Positions 34,493 through 42,920 of a stretch of DNA of 64,000 bases are shown piece by piece (the first letter of the stretch is position 1; each line of letters begins with the position of its first letter). Source of the DNA: UBA2767 sp965228625. Its GTDB lineage: Bacteria; Pseudomonadota; Alphaproteobacteria; Rhizobiales; Methyloligellaceae. The stretch lies in the NCBI GenBank assembly GCA_965228625.1, contig OZ245829.1:2170001-2234000 (forward strand). The letters run 5' to 3'. Under the pieces are notes generated by a model. It searched no databases and had not been told where the DNA came from. It worked only from the letters and a program-made list of their open reading frames with translations. A program made the position numbers and the translations under genes.

Positions 34493-34509
34493 GCAGAATT
34501 CGATTCTGC
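34493..34509. repeat. Perfect 7-base inverted repeat in the luxI leader
   Basis: GCAGAAT-TCG-ATTCTGC lies 13 bases before the luxI ATG, next to the ribosome site GAGGTGG. It may be a second operator (RsaL-like repressor position) or a short leader hairpin. Confidence 0.55.
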
Positions 34510-34522
34510 ACGAGGTGGCACC

Positions 34523-35143
34523 ATGATCGAGGCGTTTTCACTCAAGAATGCTCATCTCTTCGGCGATGCGCTGGTGTCACAGGCACGCCTTCGCTATCTG
34601 GTTTTCGTGAAGCGGCGCATGCTGGCGCATCCTTACTATGAGGATATGGAGTATGACGAGTTCGATACGCCCGCAGCGGTTTATCTTGTCTGGCGGGACG
34701 AGCGCCAGACCGTCCGCGGCGTCGCGAGGCTGGTTCCGACGACCATGCCATACATGCTTCAGACGTACTGGCCGTATCTCTGCGAGGCGCGCCCGCTCCC
34801 CAATACGTACGACGTGTGGGAGATCAATCGCGTGTGTGTCGACCGGGACGTGACGCCGAAGGTTCGCAGACGCATCTTTCCCGAGCTGTTGAGCGCGACG
34901 GCCGAGTTCTGCAGGCTGAACGGAATACGCGCAACGGTCGGGGTCACGCGCAAGCACCTGCTCGACCACTTCAACCCCACCGGTATTGAATGGCTTGGCG
35001 ACGCGGCCGAGATCGAGGGCGAGCAAGAAGCGGCGTTCTGGATGCCCCGGGAATGGACGCGGCCCGAGGCACACTGTGACAAGTACGGCATACCGGCGCG
35101 CGTTCTGTCGCTTGAACCGATCGTTCGGCAGGCTGCCGCATGA
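34523..35143 (+). CDS. luxI: LuxI family acyl-homoserine-lactone synthase
   Basis: A 206-residue autoinducer synthase. Conserved family residues are visible in the Arg and Phe-Val motif RLRYLVFVKRR, the acidic motif MEYDEFD, the RLVPT motif and WEINRVCVD. It makes an acyl-homoserine lactone from SAM and an acyl donor; the acyl chain cannot be told from sequence. GAGGTGG precedes ATG 34523. Candidate regulatory dyads lie at 34442 and 34493. Confidence 0.93.
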   Translation: MIEAFSLKNAHLFGDALVSQARLRYLVFVKRRMLAHPYYEDMEYDEFDTPAAVYLVWRDERQTVRGVARLVPTTMPYMLQTYWPYLCEARPLPNTYDVWEINRVCVDRDVTPKVRRRIFPELLSATAEFCRLNGIRATVGVTRKHLLDHFNPTGIEWLGDAAEIEGEQEAAFWMPREWTRPEAHCDKYGIPARVLSLEPIVRQAAA

Positions 35144-35397
35144 TGCCTGAAAACGTGCCACAGCCTCACGGCAAGGATACCGGCCCCTCCCCGGTGCAAA
35201 CGGCTGCGAATATGGCCGACGCGATAACGTTCCTGATCCAGATCGCAATGCGGGCGGGGATGCAGAATGTCGCCTGCAAACTTGCCAGCGTGCGCAACGA
35301 GTTGCGGTCCATGTCGGCCGAGACGGATGGAGCCGGCGCGGACCAGCGCTTTCACCCCGGTCGCCATCGCGGCAATCGCATGAACAGACCGAACTGA
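35140..35397 (+). CDS. Small hypothetical protein overlapping luxI
   Basis: An 85-residue protein whose ATG overlaps the luxI stop by four bases. The middle part is helical (MADAITFLIQIAMRAGMQNVACKL in the central region, 24 residues of mixed hydrophobic character) and the ends are polar. No family is recognised. The coupling to luxI and the short gap to the aminotransferase suggest it is a real member of the operon. Confidence 0.6.
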   Translation: MMPENVPQPHGKDTGPSPVQTAANMADAITFLIQIAMRAGMQNVACKLASVRNELRSMSAETDGAGADQRFHPGRHRGNRMNRPN

Positions 35398-35420
35398 TCA
35401 TTTGCATGAGGAATACGACG

Positions 35421-36728
35421 ATGCTTGAGACCAGGTCCACACGACCGGACTGCGAATTCGAGCGCAGCGAGTCCGGTGTCCGCTACTATTGCCGGAACAT
35501 GCCGGCGGTTCTGACCCGAGCGATGAACGCCCGCGTCTGGGACGAAGCGGGGTGCGAGTACATCGATTTTCTCTCCGCGTGCGGATCGCTCAACTATGGT
35601 CACAACCATCCGGTCCTCAAGTCGCGCATCGTCGAATACCTCTCGTCTGACGGCATCCTGACCAGCCTTGACCTGCACACCGCCGCAAAACGCGCGTTCC
35701 TGAAGACCTTTCGAGAGGCCGTTCTGTCGCCACGCGGGCTCGACTACCGGATACAGTTCACCGGTCCGACCGGGACAAACGCCGTCGAGGCCGCATTGAA
35801 GCTGGCACGCAAGGTGACTGGACGGCGGACGGTCGCCGCGTTTACGAACGCCTTTCACGGCATGACGCTCGGCTCAATGTCGGTGAGCGGCAGGCGCAGT
35901 GACGCGGCGTCCGAACGCGTGCTTCCGGACGGTGTCACACGCTTGCCGTATGAAGGCTATCTCGGCGCGGGCACTGCCGAACTCGACCGCTACGCGGTAA
36001 TGGTCGAGGATCCGACCGGCGGCGAAGAGCGCCCTGCGGCGATCATCCTCGAAACGGTTCAGGGCGAAGGTGGCCTGAATGTCGCAAGTCCGCGCTGGCT
36101 GCGGCATCTGGACGGTCTGGCCGCGCGGCTGGGAGCGCTGCTCATCGTCGATGACATTCAGGCCGGATGCGGACGGACCGGCAGCTTCTTCAGCTTCGAA
36201 GACGCCGGCATCCAGCCGGATATCGTTTGCCTGTCAAAATCGCTGAGCGGCGTCGGACTGCCGTTGTCGGTCCTGCTCATCGACCCTCGGCATGACCGGT
36301 GGCAGCCGGGGGAGCACAACGGCACATTTCGCGGCAACAACCTCGCCTTCGTGTCCGGCGCCGCCGCGCTCGAGATGTGGCGGGATGACGGATTCCTTGC
36401 CAACCTGCATGCATCGTCGCAGCGGGTTCGCGATTGGCTCGCCGACACCTGCGAACGATACGGCCCTGACCGTCTCAAACCGAAAGGGACCGGCCTGATG
36501 TCCGGCATCGAGTTCGGGCAGCATGACCTGGCACAGCGCGTGTGCCACGAGAGCTATCGGCGCAGGCTGCTTATCGAGACGTCGGGCTCCCGCGACGAGG
36601 TCGTGAAGATCATACCGCCCCTGACAATCGAGCCCGACCTGCTCAACGAGGGGCTGGCGCGGCTTGACGACGCAATCGGGTCGGCGCTGCAGCATTCGCC
36701 GGACCTGGGCTCACGCGTCGCGGCATAG
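35421..36728 (+). CDS. EctB-like class III aminotransferase
   Basis: A 435-residue PLP-dependent class III aminotransferase closest to diaminobutyrate-2-oxoglutarate aminotransferase (EctB): GSLNYGHNHPVL, the fold-type motif FHGMTLGSMSVSG, the Asp motif LIVDDIQAGCGRTG and the PLP Lys in DIVCLSKSLSGVGLPLS. GAGGAATACGACG precedes ATG 35421. ectA and ectC are absent, so ectoine synthesis is not supported; it may make 2,4-diaminobutyrate or a related amine for a quorum-controlled product. It is in the luxI transcription direction. Confidence 0.83.
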   Translation: MLETRSTRPDCEFERSESGVRYYCRNMPAVLTRAMNARVWDEAGCEYIDFLSACGSLNYGHNHPVLKSRIVEYLSSDGILTSLDLHTAAKRAFLKTFREAVLSPRGLDYRIQFTGPTGTNAVEAALKLARKVTGRRTVAAFTNAFHGMTLGSMSVSGRRSDAASERVLPDGVTRLPYEGYLGAGTAELDRYAVMVEDPTGGEERPAAIILETVQGEGGLNVASPRWLRHLDGLAARLGALLIVDDIQAGCGRTGSFFSFEDAGIQPDIVCLSKSLSGVGLPLSVLLIDPRHDRWQPGEHNGTFRGNNLAFVSGAAALEMWRDDGFLANLHASSQRVRDWLADTCERYGPDRLKPKGTGLMSGIEFGQHDLAQRVCHESYRRRLLIETSGSRDEVVKIIPPLTIEPDLLNEGLARLDDAIGSALQHSPDLGSRVAA

Positions 36729-36756
36729 GCGCAAGCTTCCGGTGTCCGCAACACCA

Positions 36757-38034
36757 TCAGCCCGATGCCGGCGGTCGCGCCGTCAGATAGTCGAACGCGG
36801 CAAGCGTGTGGGTCCGCAACACATGCAGGAAGTCCTCCACAGGCACATGTTCGTCCGGCTTCGCCATCGTCTCCGGCGATGGTCCGTAGACGAATGACGG
36901 TACACCCTTGTAGCGGAAGAATTTGCAGTCGGTGGCGCCGAGCCCGGTGATGGCTTCGGGCCGGTAGTCGCTGATTTCCCCGATCACGTTCTTCAGAATG
37001 CCGATCATCTCGTGATCCGGGTCGCTGGCCGATGCCGGGTTGCTGGCGGCTTCCTGGACCTCAAGCGTAACCTCCCGAAAAGTCTTCAGAATCTCGTCTA
37101 TCCTTTCCAGCACGTCCGTACGGTCAACGCCGAACGGCAGGCGGATGTCGACCTCGACGCGGCAATCGCCGGGGATCATGTTGACCTTCAGTCCACCCTG
37201 GACGACGCCGACATTCATAGTGACCTGTTGCGCAACGTCCGCCGCGCCCTCGCCCATGACTTCGTTCATTGCCGCGCGCGCAGAGGCCTGATTGAGGCGG
37301 CGCGCCATCTCCTCCGGCATGTCGACGGGAATCTCCTCCAGGCTTTCAAGCGCATTGATCAGTCTCGCGGCGATGCGATTGGCGTTGGCGCTGTGATGAG
37401 GATAGGCGCCATGGGCGCCATGTGTCCTGATGTGGAATGTCAGGCGCAACGTGCCTTTCTCGGCAAAGCGGATGGACGACAAGCCGCTCGGCTCCGTGTT
37501 GAGCACACAGTCTCCGACACAGTCTGCCGGATAGTTGTCGAGCAGATAGCGCGTGCCCCATTTCCCGCCGGTTTCCTCGTCGGACACGACGGTGAGGACG
37601 AGTTTGCCGGGCCATTGGTTGGTGAGGCGCGCGAGATAGACGAAGGCAAGGATGGTCGCGCTGGTACCGCATTTCATGTCGGACGTGCCCCGTCCCCAGA
37701 CCGCACCGTCGGCAATCGCCCCCGACCAAGGGTCATGGGTCCATTTTTCGTCCGCGCCCACGGGGAAGACGTCAATGTGCCCGTTCAGCACCAGATGACG
37801 CCCGGCCGCGTTGCCGTTGGCGACGGCGACGATGTTGGGCATATCTTTCTGCGGTGCGATGATCTCGTATGAGACGCCTTCTCCGTCCAGGAACTGCGCG
37901 ATGAATGCCGCGGCGTCACGGGTATCGCCCGGTGGATTCGGCGAAGGCCTGGCGACGAAGCCGCTGAAGAACGCGGTCAGCTTGTCGCGATCCTTCTCGA
38001 TCCAGTCGAGAAGCTGGGAGCGCGCATCCATCAT
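36757..38034 (-). CDS. M20 family metallopeptidase (ArgE/DapE-like)
   Basis: A 425-residue zinc amidohydrolase. Metal and catalytic motifs are all present: GHIDVFP, GRGTSDMKCG, SDEETGGKWG and NTEPSG, with a dimerisation domain in between. Such enzymes cleave N-acyl amino acids or dipeptides. It is the last gene of an operon with N-formylglutamate amidohydrolase and an amidohydrolase, and overlaps the former by four bases. Confidence 0.87.
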   Translation of the reverse strand: MMDARSQLLDWIEKDRDKLTAFFSGFVARPSPNPPGDTRDAAAFIAQFLDGEGVSYEIIAPQKDMPNIVAVANGNAAGRHLVLNGHIDVFPVGADEKWTHDPWSGAIADGAVWGRGTSDMKCGTSATILAFVYLARLTNQWPGKLVLTVVSDEETGGKWGTRYLLDNYPADCVGDCVLNTEPSGLSSIRFAEKGTLRLTFHIRTHGAHGAYPHHSANANRIAARLINALESLEEIPVDMPEEMARRLNQASARAAMNEVMGEGAADVAQQVTMNVGVVQGGLKVNMIPGDCRVEVDIRLPFGVDRTDVLERIDEILKTFREVTLEVQEAASNPASASDPDHEMIGILKNVIGEISDYRPEAITGLGATDCKFFRYKGVPSFVYGPSPETMAKPDEHVPVEDFLHVLRTHTLAAFDYLTARPPASG

Positions 38035-38912
38035 CCCGATCCCGTCTCGCTGCGGGCGAACTCCGCGAGCCGCCCGATCATCTGGCTCAAATGATCCTGG
38101 ATTTCCGCGAACCGCTCGCCGCGGCGAAAGCTGTCCTCGTCCATGTAGATGGACCGGTTGATCTCGATCTGGAGGCTGTGAACGCCACCATCGGGATTGC
38201 CATGCTTACGCACCGACTCCGCACCGATGAAATGCTCATCCCGCGTCACGTCGTAGCCGAAACCCTTCAAGGTCTCGATAACCAGGTCGGGAAACGCGGT
38301 CGCGGTGGTGGTTCCGTTGCGCGTGCCGATGTCGAAGTCGGAGCGTTTGCGGCCCGCATCGGCAACCGCCTTTCCGCCCACGCTCGACATGCTGTGGCAG
38401 CTCACATGGAACGCCACGCCGTGATGCGCCTTGAAGTCCTCGAGTATCCCCGTCAGCGTGTTGTGATAAGGCCAGTAACAGGTGTCGAGCCGGTGGCGCA
38501 GGTCCGCGGCCGAGATCGGCGTGTCCTGAAGCACGACATCGCCCTTGCCGCATACGCGCGGAATCAGGCCCATGCCCCTCAGGGACTTGTCGGACGGCTC
38601 CAGCGGTTCGCTCCAGTCCCCCTCGAACCACTCCGGATCGACGTCGAGTTCGTGCCGGTTGGCATCGATATAGGTGTTGGGGAACATGGCATAGAGCCAC
38701 GTGGCGCCGTGGTCGGGCGCGCTGGCGTAGAGCTGTTCGACATACATGGATACGGACCGGCGCACGGCGTCGAACGGCGCGGGCGAGCGGAACTCGCGCG
38801 GATAGTCGCTTCCGCTTCGCGGGATGTCGAACACGAGCGGAGCGGCACCGTCGGCCGGAACCCGCCAGTGCAACACACCCGGGCGAAAGGTCTCTTCGAT
38901 ATCGGTACTCAT
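38031..38912 (-). CDS. N-formylglutamate amidohydrolase family protein
   Basis: A 293-residue protein of the FGase family (PF05013). Motifs: the N-terminal VFDIPRSGSDYP, an Asn/Asp region TYIDANRHELDVDP, the metal site VSCHSMSSVG and the C-terminal SLQIEINRSIYMDE. FGases release formate from N-formylglutamate in histidine breakdown, but the other hut genes are absent here, so another N-acyl substrate is likely. ATG 38912 and the stop of the upstream gene overlap by four bases. Confidence 0.85.
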   Translation of the reverse strand: MSTDIEETFRPGVLHWRVPADGAAPLVFDIPRSGSDYPREFRSPAPFDAVRRSVSMYVEQLYASAPDHGATWLYAMFPNTYIDANRHELDVDPEWFEGDWSEPLEPSDKSLRGMGLIPRVCGKGDVVLQDTPISAADLRHRLDTCYWPYHNTLTGILEDFKAHHGVAFHVSCHSMSSVGGKAVADAGRKRSDFDIGTRNGTTTATAFPDLVIETLKGFGYDVTRDEHFIGAESVRKHGNPDGGVHSLQIEINRSIYMDEDSFRRGERFAEIQDHLSQMIGRLAEFARSETGSG

Positions 38913-40327
38913 TGCTTTGTCCCTTCCTTCTGCAGGCCTGCCGGCAGGTCGATATCGCCGGACGTTTCCTTGAGGCGATGCCACGCCGCGACCGTCGCCT
39001 CCTGGGCCTCTCCGATCACATCGTCTTCATTCATGGACAGAACCTTGCGGTCGCGCATCACGAACCGCCCGTCGATCATCACGGACTCGACGGCGCCGGA
39101 GCTGCCGTAGTGCACGATGTTGGAGACGAGATTGATGACCGGGCGGAGGTTGGGCTGGTTCAGGTCGAGGATCATCAGGTCGGCCTTCTTGCCCGCCTCC
39201 AGTGATCCGATCTCCGCCTCCTCGCCGAGCGCACGCGCCGCGTTTCGCGTCGCGGAGTCGAGCACGGTCTGCGGCGTGGGATCGACGCCGCCTTCGCGCT
39301 CGCTGCCCCGCCGGCCGCGGTGAATGATGCTGCCGATCTTCAGGGCCTGGAACATGTCCTCGGTCATGTTGTCGGTGCCGAGCACGATATTGACGCCGGC
39401 CTCCTGAATGCGGCCGACCCGGGCCAGATGCGGGCCGCGGCGTGAGCTGTTGGCCGGGCAATGCGCCATGTGGACGCCATGCTCGGCCAGGAGAGAAATG
39501 TCGGAATCGGTGCAGAACGTCCAGTGCGCCGCCACCACGTCGGGCCCGAGCCAGTCATTGTCGCGCAGATACTCGGCCGGGGTCCGGTCGTGGGCGGCGC
39601 GCACCTGTCTGATCTCGCCCGGGCTCTGCGCCAGGTGGATCGTCCGGGTGAGATCGTGCTTGCGGGCAAGGTCGTTGAGTTCGCCGAGCATCCAGGGCGA
39701 GCACACGTCGGGGGCATGCGCCGCCATCTGGCACTTCACGCGGCCGTCGTGCGTGTCATGGAACTGATCGACCATGGCGCGGATGCGGTCCAGGAACTCT
39801 TCGCCGAAGGCCCGGTCGTATTCGTAGATGCCGTGGCGGATCTTCAGGGTCAGCGCGTCGGCGCCGTTTTCGCTCAGCCACAGCCGCATCCCCGTCTCCG
39901 CCATGCCGGCGGCGTAGCCGGTAATAAAGCGGAACGGCTCGACCATTGTCGTGGTGCCGCAGCGAATGGCCTCCAGGCAGGCGAGGCGTGCGAGAGCGCG
40001 GCGCTCGCCGTCGGTCATGGCGAAACTGATGGGCGTCATGTAGCCGAAGATGGCGTCCCCGGACATATCCTCGACGGTTCCGCGCAGGACCAACAGGACC
40101 GCGTGGGTGTGGGAATTGATGAAACCCGGCAGAACCGCCTTGCCCGTTGCATCGAGCATTTCCATTTCGGGGAAACGTCGGCGCAGCTCATCGCTTCCGC
40201 CGACAGCGGCAATTCGGCCTCCGGTTACGGCGACGGCTCCGTCCGGGATGATCGTCCGGTCCACGTCGAGCGTCAGGACCGTGGCGCCGGTGATCAGTAC
40301 ATCGTGTTGTTTTTCGTCAGCGCTCAT
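38909..40327 (-). CDS. Amidohydrolase/deaminase of the TrzN-SsnA-MtaD type
   Basis: A 472-residue metal-dependent hydrolase. Metal motifs are PGFINSHTHA, the middle His motif RTIHLAQSPGE, AAHWTFCT and the Asp motif IVLGTDNMTE. Related enzymes deaminate or dechlorinate ring nitrogen compounds or act on guanidines. GGAAAGGG precedes ATG 40327. First gene of the operon running down to the M20 peptidase, just after an MFS carrier on the same strand. Confidence 0.83.
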   Translation of the reverse strand: MSADEKQHDVLITGATVLTLDVDRTIIPDGAVAVTGGRIAAVGGSDELRRRFPEMEMLDATGKAVLPGFINSHTHAVLLVLRGTVEDMSGDAIFGYMTPISFAMTDGERRALARLACLEAIRCGTTTMVEPFRFITGYAAGMAETGMRLWLSENGADALTLKIRHGIYEYDRAFGEEFLDRIRAMVDQFHDTHDGRVKCQMAAHAPDVCSPWMLGELNDLARKHDLTRTIHLAQSPGEIRQVRAAHDRTPAEYLRDNDWLGPDVVAAHWTFCTDSDISLLAEHGVHMAHCPANSSRRGPHLARVGRIQEAGVNIVLGTDNMTEDMFQALKIGSIIHRGRRGSEREGGVDPTPQTVLDSATRNAARALGEEAEIGSLEAGKKADLMILDLNQPNLRPVINLVSNIVHYGSSGAVESVMIDGRFVMRDRKVLSMNEDDVIGEAQEATVAAWHRLKETSGDIDLPAGLQKEGTKQ

Positions 40328-40361
40328 GTCGCCCTTTCCTTCTTGTTTTCTTTGGGAAAAT

Positions 40362-41597
40362 CTAGCCTCCCGAACCGGTATCCTTGTCCTTCCCATCCAT
40401 CTCGGCGTGCCGCGCCAGCAGGTAGCTCAGGTAGGAGAGGACGGTGAAACCGATGACGATCAGGGTCGTCGGCCAGATCGATTCGTTCTGCAGAACGCCC
40501 ACCGCCTGCGCCGTCAGCGCCGCGATCATCCACTGCCCGAACCCCATCAGGCCGGCGGCGCTGCCGGCCAGCCGTGGCTGCAGCCCGATCGCGCCCGAGG
40601 TCGCGCCCGGCTGGCTCAAGCCGTGGCCGAACGAGATCAGGCCCATGGGCAGAAACAGCGACAGGGGCGTCGGGTCCGCCAAAAGGTTCCACACGATCAT
40701 GAGAGGGCACGCGAGAAGCGCCACCGCGACACCCACGACAATCAGACGGTGTATGTCCCATCTGTGCGCGACTCGCGCCGTGATCAGATTTCCGGCCATG
40801 TAGCCCAGCGAAAGAAAAGGAAAATAGAGGCCGTAGGCAATGGTCGGTTGCTCGAGAACGTCGACCATCACATAGGGAAGCCCGCTGAGCATCGCGTACC
40901 ACGCCGACAGTGTGCAGGCGCCATGACCAGCATAGCCGAGGAATGCGGCCGACCTGAATTGCCTGAATCCCTGGCGAAACGTCGCCAGCGTTTGTCCCGC
41001 CGCACCGTCCGGACGTGTCTCCGGCAGCCACAGGAGCGTCACCGTGAAGACGATCACGCCAAGCACGAGCGTGCACCAGAAACTGACCCGCCAGCCAAGC
41101 GTGACATCGATCCAGCCGCCGAGGATCGGCGTCAGGGTCCCGGCGAGCGCGGTCATCATCGTGACAAAGCCGATCACGCCCGCAGCGCGGCCGCGCTCGT
41201 GAAGGTCGCGCGCGATCACGCGTGCGAACATCAGTCCGGCGCACCCGCCGACGGCCTGAACAGCCCGGCCCGCGGCGAGAACCTCGATGCTCTGTGCGGT
41301 CGCGCAGATGATCGCGCCGGCCATATAGGCGGTAAGCCCGCCCGTAATGACCCGGCGGCGTCCGTACCGGTCGGCAAGCGGTCCAAGGCAGAGCTGCGCG
41401 CAGGCAAAGGTAACCAGATAAAAGCTCACCGTCGTTTGCATGGCCGCCGTGCTGACGCCGAACTCCGTCGCCAGCCCGGGCATGGAGGGGAGGAAAATCT
41501 GGAAAGCGAAAGGCCCGATCATGCCGAGCATGATCAGCATTGCGGTGAGGTTCGGACCCGCAAGCGGCCGCAACTTCGTTATGCCGTCCTGAGACAT
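40362..41597 (-). CDS. MFS transporter of the Bcr/CflA type
   Basis: A 411-residue carrier with 12 helices; the MFS motif A reads GPLADRYGRRRVITGG between helices 2 and 3, and an antiporter-type motif C is seen in MTALAGTLTPILGGWI. The Bcr/CflA branch exports drugs or small amides. It is divergent from the RidA gene and 34 bases upstream of the amidohydrolase operon, so it may export a product or take part in the same pathway. Confidence 0.85.
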   Translation of the reverse strand: MSQDGITKLRPLAGPNLTAMLIMLGMIGPFAFQIFLPSMPGLATEFGVSTAAMQTTVSFYLVTFACAQLCLGPLADRYGRRRVITGGLTAYMAGAIICATAQSIEVLAAGRAVQAVGGCAGLMFARVIARDLHERGRAAGVIGFVTMMTALAGTLTPILGGWIDVTLGWRVSFWCTLVLGVIVFTVTLLWLPETRPDGAAGQTLATFRQGFRQFRSAAFLGYAGHGACTLSAWYAMLSGLPYVMVDVLEQPTIAYGLYFPFLSLGYMAGNLITARVAHRWDIHRLIVVGVAVALLACPLMIVWNLLADPTPLSLFLPMGLISFGHGLSQPGATSGAIGLQPRLAGSAAGLMGFGQWMIAALTAQAVGVLQNESIWPTTLIVIGFTVLSYLSYLLARHAEMDGKDKDTGSGG

Positions 41598-41674
41598 GGT
41601 GGTAGAATTCTCACCCTCCAAACCAGCCCCGCGAACATCTCCAGGCAGCGGCAATAACAACAGGTAAGTACGTT

Positions 41675-42916
41675 ATGAAACTCGAACGATTCCGGAAATT
41701 TAACACCCGCGACGTCTATCCCGGCGCCACCCTCGACAACGACATGTGCATGACCGTCAAGGCCGGGAACAGGATCTTCATGCGCGGCCAGACGGGCCTC
41801 GATCTGGACCAGAAAATGGTCGATCCGAATGACGCGGCGGCCCAGGCGGACCAGGCGATGGAAAACGCGAAGGTTCTGCTGGAGGAAGCCGGATCGAGCC
41901 TCGACGACGTCTGCAAGGTGACAACCTATCTGACCGACCCGGCGTATCGGACCGGCGTCTACAACACCGTCGGACGCCATCTCAGGGGCAACCCGACGGT
42001 GGCCACCGGCCTCATCGTCAAGGGGCTCGCCATGCCGGAAATGAAGGTGGAGATCGACCTCGAGGCGGTTATTCCTCATAACGGCGGGCACAAGAAGTTC
42101 CGGCTGCTGAACACCCGGGACTGGTTCGGTCAGACGTCCATCGATCGCGATTCCTGCATGGTGATCAACACCGGTGACGAGATCTACCTGCGCGGCCAGA
42201 CCGGATGCGAACTGGACGGGTCGAAAATGTACGGCCTCGGCTACACGCCGGAAGACGCCGCCGCCCAGGCGGACCAGTCCATGAAGAACGCGCGCCAACT
42301 GCTCGAGGAGGCCGGTTCGAGCTTCGACGATGTGTGCAAGACGCGCATCTACATTTCCGACCGCGCCTACCGGGAACCCATCTACCAGGTCATCGGCAAG
42401 CACTTCGGCGACACCCATCCCTGTTCGACCGGTCTGATCATGCGCGGCTTCGCGCGCCCGGAAATCGTGTTCGAGATCGACATGGCGGTGACGCTGTCCA
42501 ACGGCACGCCGCATGAGCGCTTCCGGAAGTTTCACACCGACGACGCCTACAAGGACGGCCAGAAGCTCGGCAGCCGGTTCTGCAAGGCGGTGCGGGCCGG
42601 GGACCGCGTCTACCTTCGGGGACAGACCGGCACCAGCCTCGACGGCGAGTTCGTCGGCAGCGGCGATGCCGGCGCGCAGGCCGACCAGGCGATGAAGAAC
42701 ATCACGACCCTGCTCGAAGAAGCCGGCGCGTCGCTTGACGATGTCTGCAAGATCTCGATCTACATTCTGCACCGGGCGCACCGCGAGGCGGTGTACCAGG
42801 CGGTCGGCAAGCACCTCAAAGGCGTCCACCCCTGCGGGACGGGACTGATCGTGGACGGGTTCGCCAACCCGCGGATCCTGGTCGAGATCGACGTCGATGC
42901 GGTGATCCAGAGTTAG
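41675..42916 (+). CDS. Three tandem RidA (YjgF/UK114) domains in one protein
   Basis: A 413-residue protein made of three RidA-like units (about residues 1-132, 138-275 and 280-413), each with the repeated motifs FMRGQTG/YLRGQTG, AAQADQAM, LLEEAGSSLDDVCK and a closing TGLIV-G-A-P element. RidA proteins are normally single domains of about 130 residues forming trimers, so this protein may fold as a trimer in one chain. The Arg that holds imine substrates in RidA (as in ARSCVE) is replaced by Thr in each unit. Confidence 0.9.
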   Translation: MKLERFRKFNTRDVYPGATLDNDMCMTVKAGNRIFMRGQTGLDLDQKMVDPNDAAAQADQAMENAKVLLEEAGSSLDDVCKVTTYLTDPAYRTGVYNTVGRHLRGNPTVATGLIVKGLAMPEMKVEIDLEAVIPHNGGHKKFRLLNTRDWFGQTSIDRDSCMVINTGDEIYLRGQTGCELDGSKMYGLGYTPEDAAAQADQSMKNARQLLEEAGSSFDDVCKTRIYISDRAYREPIYQVIGKHFGDTHPCSTGLIMRGFARPEIVFEIDMAVTLSNGTPHERFRKFHTDDAYKDGQKLGSRFCKAVRAGDRVYLRGQTGTSLDGEFVGSGDAGAQADQAMKNITTLLEEAGASLDDVCKISIYILHRAHREAVYQAVGKHLKGVHPCGTGLIVDGFANPRILVEIDVDAVIQS

Positions 42917-42920
42917 CGGG

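Noticed and set aside
35421..36728. Ectoine biosynthesis cluster
   Set aside because: Only an EctB-like aminotransferase is present; no ectA acetyltransferase or ectC synthase is nearby.
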